Shown one piece after another: positions 45,143 to 55,231 of a stretch of DNA of 64,000 nt; positions within the stretch are counted from its first letter, which is position 1; every line of letters starts with the position of its first letter. A program made the translations under genes and the position numbers. Source of the DNA: Adiantum capillus-veneris (Eukaryota > Streptophyta > Polypodiopsida > Polypodiales > Pteridaceae); contig CM043969.1 in the NCBI GenBank assembly GCA_014529385.2, positions 21,081,946 to 21,145,945 on the forward strand, given 5' to 3'. Below the pieces are notes generated by a model that saw nothing but the letters and a program-made list of their open reading frames with translations, was not told the origin of the DNA and ran no database searches.

Positions 45143-46531
45143 CAATTCCCCTAAAGGACTTTAACTTTTCCGTCTCGGCAACTTGTTTTCCCCAAGTTTT
45201 TGTGGTCAGAATTGATCCAAACTGACTGATACTTGGTCAATTGTTTAATCTTGTCAGTTGGACAACTTCTGTTTCATCAAGTGAGAATTTTGTTGCAGTT
45301 ATGCTGAAAAAGACATTATATGCGTATGATGTCTTTTTTCACAGATTTAGACTATTTTGGTTATGCTCACTCTCAGTAGCCCCCTTATGCTCTTTCCACT
45401 CACAAAATTCAGTTTGAACTCTGTTTGAGCAAGTTATGGCTAATTTAGGCTTTTCTTGGCAATTTTCCACTTTTGACTTGTTTTTTGGGTCAATTGTGAT
45501 CCAAATGGGATGAAACTTGAAATATAACCTCTAGACAGGTATTACAATGGATCTGTGTTAGCAAAGTATCAAAATATGTCCAAAATTAGGTCAAAGACAT
45601 CATACGCGTATGATGTCTTTTTCATCAATTTGGGTTAAAACTTGATATTTATGCTTCCTACAGTGCTTGTAACAATCTTGTCAGGTCAGATATAAAAAAT
45701 AAGCAGTGGATGTGCCAAAAGACATTATACGCGTATGATGTCTTTTGTCCCAGATTTTGACTATTTTTTATTTTAAGCCTTCTCCAATGTTTATAATTGA
45801 GTTTCAAGTGTTTTTGTCAGGTTTGAATGTAAAAACAAGATCTGAATCCAAAATTTCCTATTCTTTGCGTTTCTTGGACTCCGACTTGTCTTTTCGGGTT
45901 TCTTTGAGTGTTAATGCTCTTGTTTTAAGTTGAAATTAGGGTATAACCCCCCTTTTGAACACTCTGGTAAAGTCAAAATTTCTGTTTTGGTCTCTGCTTG
46001 GTCATTTAGACATCATACGCAGATTTCCAGTTTTTTGGCACAGAATCCTTCCTAAAGCTTTCTCAAGTGCTCAGCAACTCCCAGATACACAGAAAATTTC
46101 TCTGACTTTTGTTTATTGCAAGTTTCACTACTAACTCGACGGTTTAGTGATCTAACATGCAATCAACCACATCAAGCAAATACTCCAATGATTATTAGCT
46201 CTAGATCAGGATCAAATGAAGTCCTACCTAAGCTATTCCTAATCATAAAATGGGTTTGGTAATTGTGACTTTAAAGATATCCACTGTCACTCACGGACTA
46301 GCAAATTCTTCTTCTATAAACAACTACTCAACACCAACAAAACAACAAACAAATCTAAGCTAAACTAAAAATACTGTCAACACGGAAGACCCAGGAATAC
46401 CCCACTTCCTAGTATCTCTCAAGATCTTCGGAGTCCACCACTCCTAGGTCTTTTCTAAATAAAGTATACAAAGTAGTTTATATGACTCACCTCGTAGGAT
46501 TAGTCTAAGGTCACCTACTTAGGGCTCTCGT
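45143..46531. repeat. B leader between PBS and gag, with palindromes
   Basis: The 1.4-kb untranslated leader holds the same 22-bp palindrome as the 3' zone: perfect at 45596-45617, one base off at 45721-45742, two off at 45312-45333, and only the left half at 46009-46020. Spacings are 284, 125 and 288 bp. 46040-46530 has nothing I recognise. Confidence 0.88.
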
Positions 46532-46548
46532 CCCCGGCAGCAGCGCCA
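46532..46548 (-). other. B primer-binding site, tRNA-Asp-like
   Basis: The minus strand reads TGGCGCTGCTGCCGGGG two bases after the LTR end. From memory, the complement of the plant tRNA-Asp 3' end is TGGCGCCGTTGCCGGGG, which differs at two positions and is typical of Tat/Athila-type elements. Confidence 0.7.
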
Positions 46549-46550
46549 AA

Positions 46551-47492
46551 TGTTAAGGCGGTTACGCCGCTAGCGGAAGCTAAATAGCGAGAACTCAACC
46601 AACAACAGAATTTGTCAGACGAGGACGAAGCTTGACCCGCAGGCGCATGGAAATAACTAGGTGGGTGTCAAATCACCTACTCGACCTTCTAATGACAATC
46701 ACTACTAAGGAAATCAAATCTAAGTTCTAAAATACGCAAGTGACTGAAATCCGTACTACGAACGAATGCTATACGAAACAGGATCTAGAATCATTGAATC
46801 GATCTCAAACTCAAGGGGAAGTCTATGCACTAGGTAAGAACAACACCCTAAAGACTTGGACTGCAAAATCAACCTATAATCATTCCGTGCGGTAAACGCG
46901 TATGAAGACAGGCCGAAAAATACAGGTGACCGAAACTTGACCCCGATGGTACTAATGCGTAGCTCTACTCGTTGTGGTTCTATAGATATGCTGCACGCTC
47001 TATTCCGACACACGAGTTGGAAGAGAACTCACACCGAAGCTCGTAGGAACTTACCACACATAGAAGCCGATAGCGCGCACTCTTGGTATCAGTGCGTAGC
47101 TGTCGCCGTTGCTAACACAATGGCGGTGTCGCTTCTCCAATGGCGGCTCCGTAGCTCGTGTAGCAAGTAGATAAGATCTCTCTCTCTCACTCTCTCTCGG
47201 ACACAGTCACGGCGCTCAAAAACTCACTTTGATTAATAATCTGAATCCCCTTAGGTTACAAAAACTTTGGCTTATATACCTCAGCCTTGGAGGTGAGAAC
47301 ATCTCTAACTAATTACATCAGCAAGTGAAATTACTTCGGGATTACAAGTTGGAAACTCAATTGAGTCCCGTTACTTAATGAATGGCTCAATTCAAAATCA
47401 ATGTCGGAAAGACATTTATTACAATCAATGGTTACAAAAATGATGAGTGTGAGCAAAAATGTGGGTGTGATCCTCTGCTGGCTCGCTCAACA
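46551..47492 (-). repeat. B 5' LTR
   Basis: 942 bp, partner of 28871-29815. The near half-site ACGCGTATGAAGAC is at 46896-46909. CCGTT follows at 47493-47497. Confidence 0.95.
47271..47278 (-). promoter_or_regulatory. TATA box in the B 5' LTR
   Basis: TATATAAG on the minus strand. In the 5' LTR this is the likely promoter for the full-length element transcript. Confidence 0.55.
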
Positions 47493-47497
47493 CCGTT

Positions 47498-48402
47498 AGG
47501 CCGCCATCTCTACTTGTAGGTCTCTACCGCTCGCTTTGTGTGTGACCCCTACGCTAGTTTTTGCGACATAATGACAAACATGCGCGAAAAACTCAAGGTG
47601 GTGAGCCTACCTCTCATGTCTGGAGCTCGTCGGGTAGTCGTGCGCGTCGTAGAGGCTGCTGGAAGGTCGATCCGCTCTAGGTGACAGAAGCTCTCTCCAC
47701 AAAGTCAATAGTAAGAATGAGCTAAAAATGGGGTGGAAATTTCTTATAATGGAGGTCCCCGAACCGCTTTTCATGAAATTTGACATGTGCTCCTATCTTC
47801 TTGCGAGATGCGGTTTAGGCTCAAAAATTTCTTGATTTGGACTCCATTTGCTCGATCTGTTTACCAGAAATTTGGCATTTCGGTCAAAACCTGGCCAAAA
47901 CATGCTTTCCGCCCCAGTCTCATAATTGCACCCCCACTGTACCATAGGTTGTCCTATAGTTACTGATCATCACCCTATTTTTTGTTTTTCATTACGACAT
48001 TTTTTCACCTACTTTTTGTATTTTTGAAGTTTTTCTGCCAAAAATTAGCAAATTAAAAGGAAAATAGCAAATCAAACCCAGAAAATCCCCAATCATAATA
48101 AATCACAAACATCACCGGAACACATTATATACACTTACATGCAATTTTTATGCCTGGATTTCTCCGTTTTACTAATATTTTGCCTGAAAAATGGCTATTT
48201 CTACTTATATACACATACCTAGGGGCTTGATTTGGCGTTTGGCCTCATATACCTGTAGCTTTATGCTGTATAAGGGCATATATACTTGGGTTACTCCAAA
48301 AAATTTCACAATCAAACAACAACCCTTAAAATAGTCGAAAATCATGCCCTTTTATGTTGTTTCTGTTATTGGTTCCGCATTTGAGAGTGCCTCTAGAATG
48401 AC
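47498..48402. other. A noncoding zone, continuation beyond the B insertion
   Basis: No gene. CTACCTCTCATGTCTGG, CTCTCTCCA-AAG-AATAGT and CATGTGCTCCTATC are shared with B at 35130-35310, showing this is the matching part of A's noncoding zone. No palindrome of the 22-bp type occurs here. AT-rich toward 48400. Confidence 0.7.
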
Positions 48403-48440
48403 TCCCCCCCTCCTAGCCGAAGTCCTCCCGGACGACACGG
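48403..48440 (-). other. A internal (second) polypurine tract
   Basis: Plus-strand TCCCCCCCTCC at 48403-48413 with AGTCCTCCCGGACGAC beside it, matching B at 35926-35961 almost base for base, although the surrounding sequence has diverged. Confidence 0.75.
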
Positions 48441-48589
48441 TTTTGCCTCGGAGTATGTGCCGTGCATAGGTTGCAAAATTTGTGCTAATGCTTGGCCGAT
48501 TAATGTGGCCCTACTTTATGCATACTCTGTCAATGCATGGAAAAATTAATGTTGTGCAAGAGAAGGGAATAAGCAAGATGCTTATTGGC

Positions 48590-49843
48590 ATTCGCCGTCG
48601 AGGTTTCCTGTTTTCTTTGCAAGTAACAGCTGTAACTCTACTGCTCTCTGTTTAATTGTCTTTTTTTTAAAAGGCAATTGCTTTGCCCACACTGTTGATG
48701 GAGTCGTAGCTGTTTCTAAGGATAGAATTGGCTGGGATGTAATGGCTATGGGCCTTATGACCTTGGCTTTCCATTGGTATTTTGTTGCTGTCGATTTTTA
48801 TAGATGGTTTGGCACTTTCGTGTTTGCCACTAGTTTGTCTGTCATTGGCATCCACATATGTCGGTTTTCCCTTTTGAAATGTAGCTGTCTACTTTCCATT
48901 GTTGCTTGTATGGAATGTAGTTCCTTTTGCTTTTGCTTTGGTATCCAAATGTGAGTGACATGTGGGGTATGGCTAAGCATTTTCTTTGGGATCCATATCT
49001 GTTGTATGCCCTTGGTTTTTGGTGAAGTCGTCTGCTTCGTTGGAATTTTGTGGTGGCATTGTTGTTTTTCTGCCCTGTCATTTCTATCCTTCCACATCCA
49101 TACTTGTTTACCTTGTTTTGGTGGCCTAGATTTTTGCATTGCGGCCGGTGACTTCATATGTCTGTAATTAGCATGGTTGGCTTTTACTTGATTGTTTGTC
49201 GCGGGTATCATGTTCTTTAATGGCATTTGTGCTTTGGGCTTTGTTTCCAGTGATTGCATGGCTTGCAGTTGATCATGCTTGTATTGCTGAGCAAAAGCTA
49301 TCACCTGTTGTTCATGTTCATGTTGAATTTTGACCGCATTTGCTTTCCAATCTATCTGCACTTGGTGTTGTGTGCTTTCATCTGTCACCACATAAAATTT
49401 GTGTGGGTAAATATATTGAGGTATCTGTACATGCAATATAGTCCATCCCAATGTTTTCAATGGGTGTGATGTGCTACTTTCCAGTACTTGAGGAGTAGGA
49501 TGAAGTTGATCTGTGACTTTGAGCTGTTGGTATAATCCGTAAGAGATTAAATTTGCTTGAGCACCCGAATCAAGCAATGCTGTTGATTCAACTTGATTGC
49601 TGCCCACTTTTATTGTAATTATTAGCTCCACTGTTTCCTCCTCCAACTTCGTCAATCGAATGGCATTTATTTTCAATGGTGGTCCACTTTGTTGTTGTTG
49701 TCGCAGAAGCCGTCTTTTTGCAATGCGTTCTTGTGCTTAGGCTTGAGCTTCCTCCCGTACTCGCTGTTTTACCTTCATTCTTTGTTTTCCTTGATGAATT
49801 TGTTGGAGCATCTCCTGTGTGAGTGGTAGATGATACCTCCTCA
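48590..49843 (-). pseudogene. pol: A second retropepsin (PR2) and Trp-repeat tail
   Basis: Main frame 49676-48798 (292 codons), preceded by a broken linker (KRRLLRQQQQSGPPLKINAI). The protease domain begins VELIITIKVGSNQ and has ALLDSGAQANLIS with an intact D36-S37-G38 triplet, then GWTILHVQIPQYIYPHKFYVV. The LLLGQPW box seen in B is lost through an in-frame loss of about 14 codons (TQH joins QVQIDW). The tail has KQVWMWKD, QQIWIPKK, THIWIPKQ and RHMWMPM. A frameshifted end with IKQRAVELQLLL (about 48660) matches B's IKQRAALLERLL. It lies after integrase, as in B. The DSG conservation supports a once-active second protease. Confidence 0.85.
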
Positions 49844-49844
49844 G

Positions 49845-52800
49845 TCAACATCCACTAATCCAGTTTAGCATTTCTTCACCTGCTAATGTAGCAAGGTTGA
49901 CAGCTCCACTTTGTGATAGATCACTAATCACAAATGGTCCCATCCCTCGCTTTTTAAGTTTCTTAGCATGTTGCTTCAAGGTATAAACAAGTACGTAATC
50001 ACCTGTTTTAAACTCTTTGGTACGCACATGTTTGTCAAAAAATTCCTTTTGTCTTCTCTTTTTAGCATAGATTGAAGCGACAGCTCGTAAGCGGAGTTCA
50101 TCTAGCTTTTCAAGATCATCAATCCTTGAAGAGAGTTCATGCCCTGTCCATTCCAATCTTGTTGCTACTCGTAGAGTTGCGATTAAAAACTCTATGGGTA
50201 GTATAGCATTTAGGCCAAATACCATGTTGTATGGTGTTGTTCCTATTGATGTTTTGTAAGCTACTCGGTATGCCCATAGTGTTGAGTGTAGCTGCTGATC
50301 CCAATTTGTTCTTGATTCTAACACTATTTTAGTGAGAACCGTGCATAGTGTTTTATTTGTGTCCTCAGCTTGCCCATTGGCCTGTGGATGGTATGGTGCG
50401 GATTTTCTATGTATGACCATGAATTCCTCTAGCAGATATTCAATGACTTCATTGAGAAAATGTGTTCCACGGTCACTAACAATTTCTATTGGTAACCCAT
50501 AACGTACAAAAACATTCTCATACAAAAATTGTGTCGTGGTGCGTGCATCAGCTTTTTGTGTTGCTTTGGCTTCGACCCATTTTGTGAGATAGGTCCGTAG
50601 CCACAATGATATATTCGGTATGGGTGCGATATGCAGGGGGTGATATAGGTCCCACAAAATCAATGCCCCATTTTGCAAATGCTCTTGCTCCCATCATTGG
50701 CCGTAATGGCATCTCATCTCTTTTTATTGGCATCTTGGTGCGTTGACATGCATCACAACGCTTTACAAACTCTTCAGCATCCATGTGCACATTAATGTAG
50801 GCCACCAAATTTCTGTGGTTAAGACAATTTTTGCCGCCTTATCGCCTGAAAAATGGCCTCCACTTATTTCGCTATGTGCATGTTCTAGAATCAGCATGTA
50901 TTCACTTTCACTTGCACAGATTCTAAGTTGATTGTCCTTTCCCCGCTTATAGAGTTGATTCCCAATTAACTGAAAGTCACGTGCTTCCAGATCTATAGCT
51001 TTTTCCCGTGCTCTTGTGATGTTCTCAGGGAATGTCCTAGTGGTTAAGAAGTCAATGATATATTGACTCCATGCAGGTGTTATGTTTACCTGAAACAAAG
51101 TTGCGTGATCCACTGGTCGTTTGGCACTACATATCGTACAATTGGTAACATAAGAATGTGTATCCGTATACATAGTTGGCCAGTAAACCCCTAACTGTTT
51201 CAGTCTCTGGTGTGTCTTCACTGTTGAACAATGAAATGCACAACCCTGGACATGTGCCTCTTCAAGGTAGCACTCGAATTCTTCTGGATTTATACATAAT
51301 CGTAGGATTAGGTCAGACTCAAGATGATACAGCCGTCCTGCTATCAACTGGAAGTTTTTTGTCTGCCGAATTGTTTACTGTTTGGATCTGCATTCCGTAT
51401 TATCAAACTCACTTCCGAAGGAAAGAATGCTAACAATTTCCTGAGACCATTTGGGTACCATTTCAATGTTGAAAAGATAAGCATCTGGTATGTCATCATC
51501 TACTCCTTTAGGAGCTTCCCCGTTGTGTATCCTTGAAAGATGATCTGCTCGTAGATGGGTTTTACCCTTTTTGACCACCACTGTGAAGCCAAATTCTAGC
51601 AATATAATAAACCAGCGTATGATTCTCCCTGTATTTTACTAGGTATAAAAGAGCTTGATGATCTGTGAAGAACACAAATTTGTTTGCAGGCAAATAATAC
51701 CGAAATTTCTTTACAGCATAAATCATTGCTAACCCTTCCCTCTCCTTGGTTGTGTAGTTCTTTTCTGCACTGTTTAACTGTCGACTCGTATAGCAAGCTG
51801 GAAAATCCATTGTTCCGTCTCCAGGTTGAGCTAGAATACTTCCAATGGCATATGCTGAAGCATCAATGTGCACATGGAATATCTTTTCCCAATCTGGTGC
51901 CTTTAGTACAGGTGCTGATATAAGGTTTTCCTTCAGCTTTTGGAATGAAGTTTCACACTCCTCGGTCCACTCGAAATTGACTAGCAAACGATACAGAGGT
52001 TGTGCGATAACCGCATACATGTATATGAATCTTCGATAATATCCGCAGTGTCCCATGAAGGATTGCACTTGTTTCGCATTAGTAGGCCTGGGCAGGTCTA
52101 CAATGACTTTGACTTTGTCTAGCTCTATGGTTATGCCATTTCTTGAGACAATGTGTCCTAAGATTCATCCTTGCTTAACCATAAATACACACTTTTCCGG
52201 GTTAAGACAGATTCGATATGTCCTGCACTTTTCAAAGACCTTTTGCAAATGGTCCATATGTTCCTCTCGCAGAAGAGAGTGTACACACAGGTCATCCATG
52301 TAAATTTCTAAGAATATTCTTAGGTATTCCTTGAATGCGTGAGTCATTAACCTTTGGAAAGTGGCTGGTGCATTACTTAAGCCAAATGGCATAACTCGAT
52401 ACGCATAAATCCCCCATTCTGTGGCAAATGTTGTTTTGTGTTGATCCTCCCTTGCTATTGCCAGTTGGTTGTATCCTGAAAACCCATCCAGAAATGAATA
52501 AGCCCGTTTCCCGGCCACTCGCTCAAGAACATGTTCTGTAATTGGCAAGGGATAATTATCCCTTATGGTTGCTTCATTCACCTTCTTGAGGTTTACACAC
52601 ACTCGCAGTTTTCCATTCTTTTTGGGAACTACCACAATGGGTGACACCCAATCTGTATGTTCAATCTCATAGATGAATTCCGCTTCCATCAGCTTATCAA
52701 TCTCTTCTTTGATTCGTTTAGCAAATGTGTCATTATATGTATAAGGACGTTGTTTGCTAGGTTTTGCATCCGTTTTCAAAGGAATTGTATGTTGGCATAT

Positions 52801-54345
52801 CAATGGATCAACTCCTTCGAGGTCTTTATAGGACCAAGCGAACACATCTTTATACTTCTTGAGAAGTTGTGTTAGCTGTTCTTCTTCCTCAGGCTCTAAA
52901 TCATTAGCTATATAGACCGGCTGAGGCTTTTCACCTGGTTCTGCGAGGTCTATCTTTTTTGCATTTTCAGGCCCAGCGTAAGATTCTTGGTTGGTTCTTT
53001 CCCTGACTGGTGGTGTCATGATGATTTTTCTGTCCTGGATAGTAAATTTCCGATAGTGTGATGGTACATTCATGTTCTCCTTTTCTGACTCCCCTTTACC
53101 ATCACTATCTTCTTCCGTAGTCCATATCTCTCTCAAAGACCGTTTCAGTTCTTGGTATTTCTGTTTACGCTCCAGTTTGGTCCACTCTTGGTCTTTTGTT
53201 GTTTCTTTTTTTGAATTTTGATATTTTTGTGATTTTGTTTCGGTTTTAGCTTTTCGTACCTGTTTTATTTCCTCTCGCGTTCCTCTTATTCGATTCTTTG
53301 AGAATTTTCCTGATATTTGATCTTTTACACAATCCTCTACTTTTACAAGCATCAAATAGTGAGTTTTACCTTTTATCCTAGGCATCAGGTTCTCTCTTGC
53401 TTTGTTTCCTGCTCGTTTCCCCCTATAGCGCTCTTGGCATCTAGGGTGTTGGTTAGCAAAATCATAAAACTTGATATTCTCGGCTTCATTTCCATGCTCA
53501 CTTGAGGTGTCTGAACACTCATTATCTGCATCATCATTTACTTCCAAATGTTCAGAGGAGTTGTAAAACTCTTCTTATTCTGGTGTTTCTACCGTCTCTT
53601 TCTCTGGTATAACGCTTACCATGTAATAGGGTAACACATCATAGCCATCCTTATCACAAAATTTTGTTGTTGGATTGTCGATAATGGTACAGACATCCAA
53701 TGTTGCTAGTATGTGTTCCCATTCTAGAGGTTCCAAGGCATCTTCAGGGAAAGGTTCCGGAATATACTCCTTGTCCTCAATTGCTCTTTCTAAGACGCAG
53801 TCCTCTCTTCTTAAGCTTCCACAATGTGAAGCTCCGCACATCCATAGCTCTTTTGGTTGCCCTAACCATGCTGGTAGTTCTGATCCTACTACTATAGCCG
53901 AATCAAAATCTTCCATAGGTGTTTGGTTCACATCTTTGTAACTATGGTCTTTTAGGTGTATTTTAGTTGTTGTCTCGCCATGTCTGAGGTATATGTGGTC
54001 ATAACCCCAATCTTGGACCATCTTCAGTTGTTGCATGAATGGTGGTCCCAAGATTATCTCATAATTGTTCTTTTTGTCGAAATCGACTATTGCAAATGTA
54101 TGCTCATACTCAATTCCACACGAAGTGACAATCACTTTTTCTAAGAGTCCTAAAGGCTTCTCCATGAACCCATCTGCCAATTGCAGTTTCATTCTGGTAG
54201 CCCTCAAAGCTGGTTTTCCCCATTTTTTCCAGATTTCCTTGGTGGCGATTGCAACCCCCGCTCCACTGTCAAGAATAGCCTTGGAAACTACTCCTTGGAA
54301 TTCTACCGGTAGCGTGGTGTTTCCGTATTCCAACCTTATTCAATG
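49845..54345 (-). pseudogene. pol: A Pol: PR1, RT, RNase H, two HHCC domains, integrase (broken)
   Basis: PR1 (54333-53990) has ILDSGAGVAIATKEIWKKWG (D22-S23-G24) and YEIILGPPFMQQLKMVQDWG. TAA at 53575 interrupts the linker. RT (about 52720-51990) has DWVSPIVVVPKKNGK, FLDGFSGYNQ and YMDDLCVHS, with TGA at 52165. RNase H (about 51900-51500) has HIDASAYAIG and TDHQALLYL, then a small deletion and frameshift near 51640. HHCC domain 1 (EAHVQGCAFHCS...NCTICSAK) is at about 51280-51110 and HHCC domain 2 (HSEISGGHFSG...RCDACQRTK) at about 50880-50720, with a frame change between its halves. The integrase core (WGIDFVGP, SDRGTHF, NGQAEDTN) and C-terminus (RTKEFKTGDYVLVYTL, KRGMGPFVI) end at TGA 49845. 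Layout equals B; more decay than B. Confidence 0.9.
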
Positions 54346-54349
54346 GTAC

Positions 54350-55226
54350 TGGCCTAGTTTTTAGTTGAGGCCTGTCCAACTCTCTGATCCCTTCTTGTAG
54401 CTTCAAGGTGGGGTCTTTCACTCCAAATTTTTCTAGGCATTTTCCTACTGTGGTCCACATGTTTCGCCTTAACCTTAGGAGTTTTGCTAACGTGATTGTG
54501 CATGCCACCGGAGTGGATAACAACTCAATCAATCCTTGCGAATCCATCACCTTGTTAGAAGAAAGTCTTTGAGATGGGATTGCTCTCACATCCGACTTAG
54601 CTTCGTACTCTCCTAGGTAAGAGGGTAAAGTTCTCAAAGAGTCTGGTTGGTTGTGCCCCGAACTAATGGATCCTTGGTCTCCCCCTTGTGAATGTATCTC
54701 AAAGTTCATCTGAGATCTTGCCTCAAATTCTTCAATAGGAGGTAAGATCACATTATTTTCTTTTTTCGTGCTATTCATGTGGTTGCTCATCCTATTAGCC
54801 TTGTTGGCGTCACGGATTTGCTTCCATAGATCATCTAAGCCGTTACAGTCCTTACCCATTTCTGCCAATATTTTAGGCTGGAACCCATCACTTGCCCCAT
54901 CGGTGGTATTTGGCACTATGATAGGCTCTCCTCTGGACTCATAGTCATTAGTGAGTCTTTCCTTTGTTTCCTCAAGTTTCTATGGCGTTGGTTGAATAGG
55001 GGTTGGAGCTGGTGCTTCATGACAATTTGCCGGTTTACCCAACGGGTCTTCCATCAATGATTAAGCTGTCTCAATCATCTTTTTACACATATCCAACCTC
55101 TGTTTTTCTATTTCTGCATATGGATAAGTCATCCACCTTTGCTCCTGGGTTTGGTTCTTTTTAAGTCGAGCTTCATAAGCTTTTAGCAGTGCATCCAATT
55201 GCTCGTTTACCTTGTCTGCCAGTACA
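54350..55226 (-). pseudogene. gag: A Gag, 3' part (after the solo LTR)
   Basis: Resumes gag with SVLADKVNEQLDALLKAYEARL and EQRWMTYPYAEIEKQRLDMC, matching B Gag at about 42240-42110. It goes on to MPNTTDGASDGFQPK, FEARSQMNFEIHSQGG and a tail (LLSTPVACTITLAKLLRLRR, CLEKFGVKDPTLKLQEGI) that is missing from B because of B's PR1 deletion. A stop at about 55060 and frame changes are present. PR1 follows in another frame at 54333. Confidence 0.8.
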
Positions 55227-55231
55227 GATCC

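Larger units (their letters stand above)
28871..47492 (-). mobile_element. Element B: 18.6-kb Ty3/gypsy with both LTRs, inserted in A
   Basis: The LTRs at 28871-29815 and 46551-47492 are flanked by the 5-bp target duplication CCGTT (28866-28870 and 47493-47497). Minus orientation is set by the PBS at 46532-46548 and the polypurine tract at 29816-29827. My by-eye alignment of the LTRs gives about 11 substitutions, mostly transitions, plus one CT-tract length change in about 942 bp (roughly 99% identity), so insertion was recent. Coding parts are broken by a few stops, a frameshift and a deletion in PR1. Organisation matches A. Confidence 0.95.

Noticed and set aside
28871-47492. Reading A and B as one element with an internal duplication
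   Set aside because: B has its own LTR pair and a perfect CCGTT target duplication, and A's noncoding zone continues on both sides of B.
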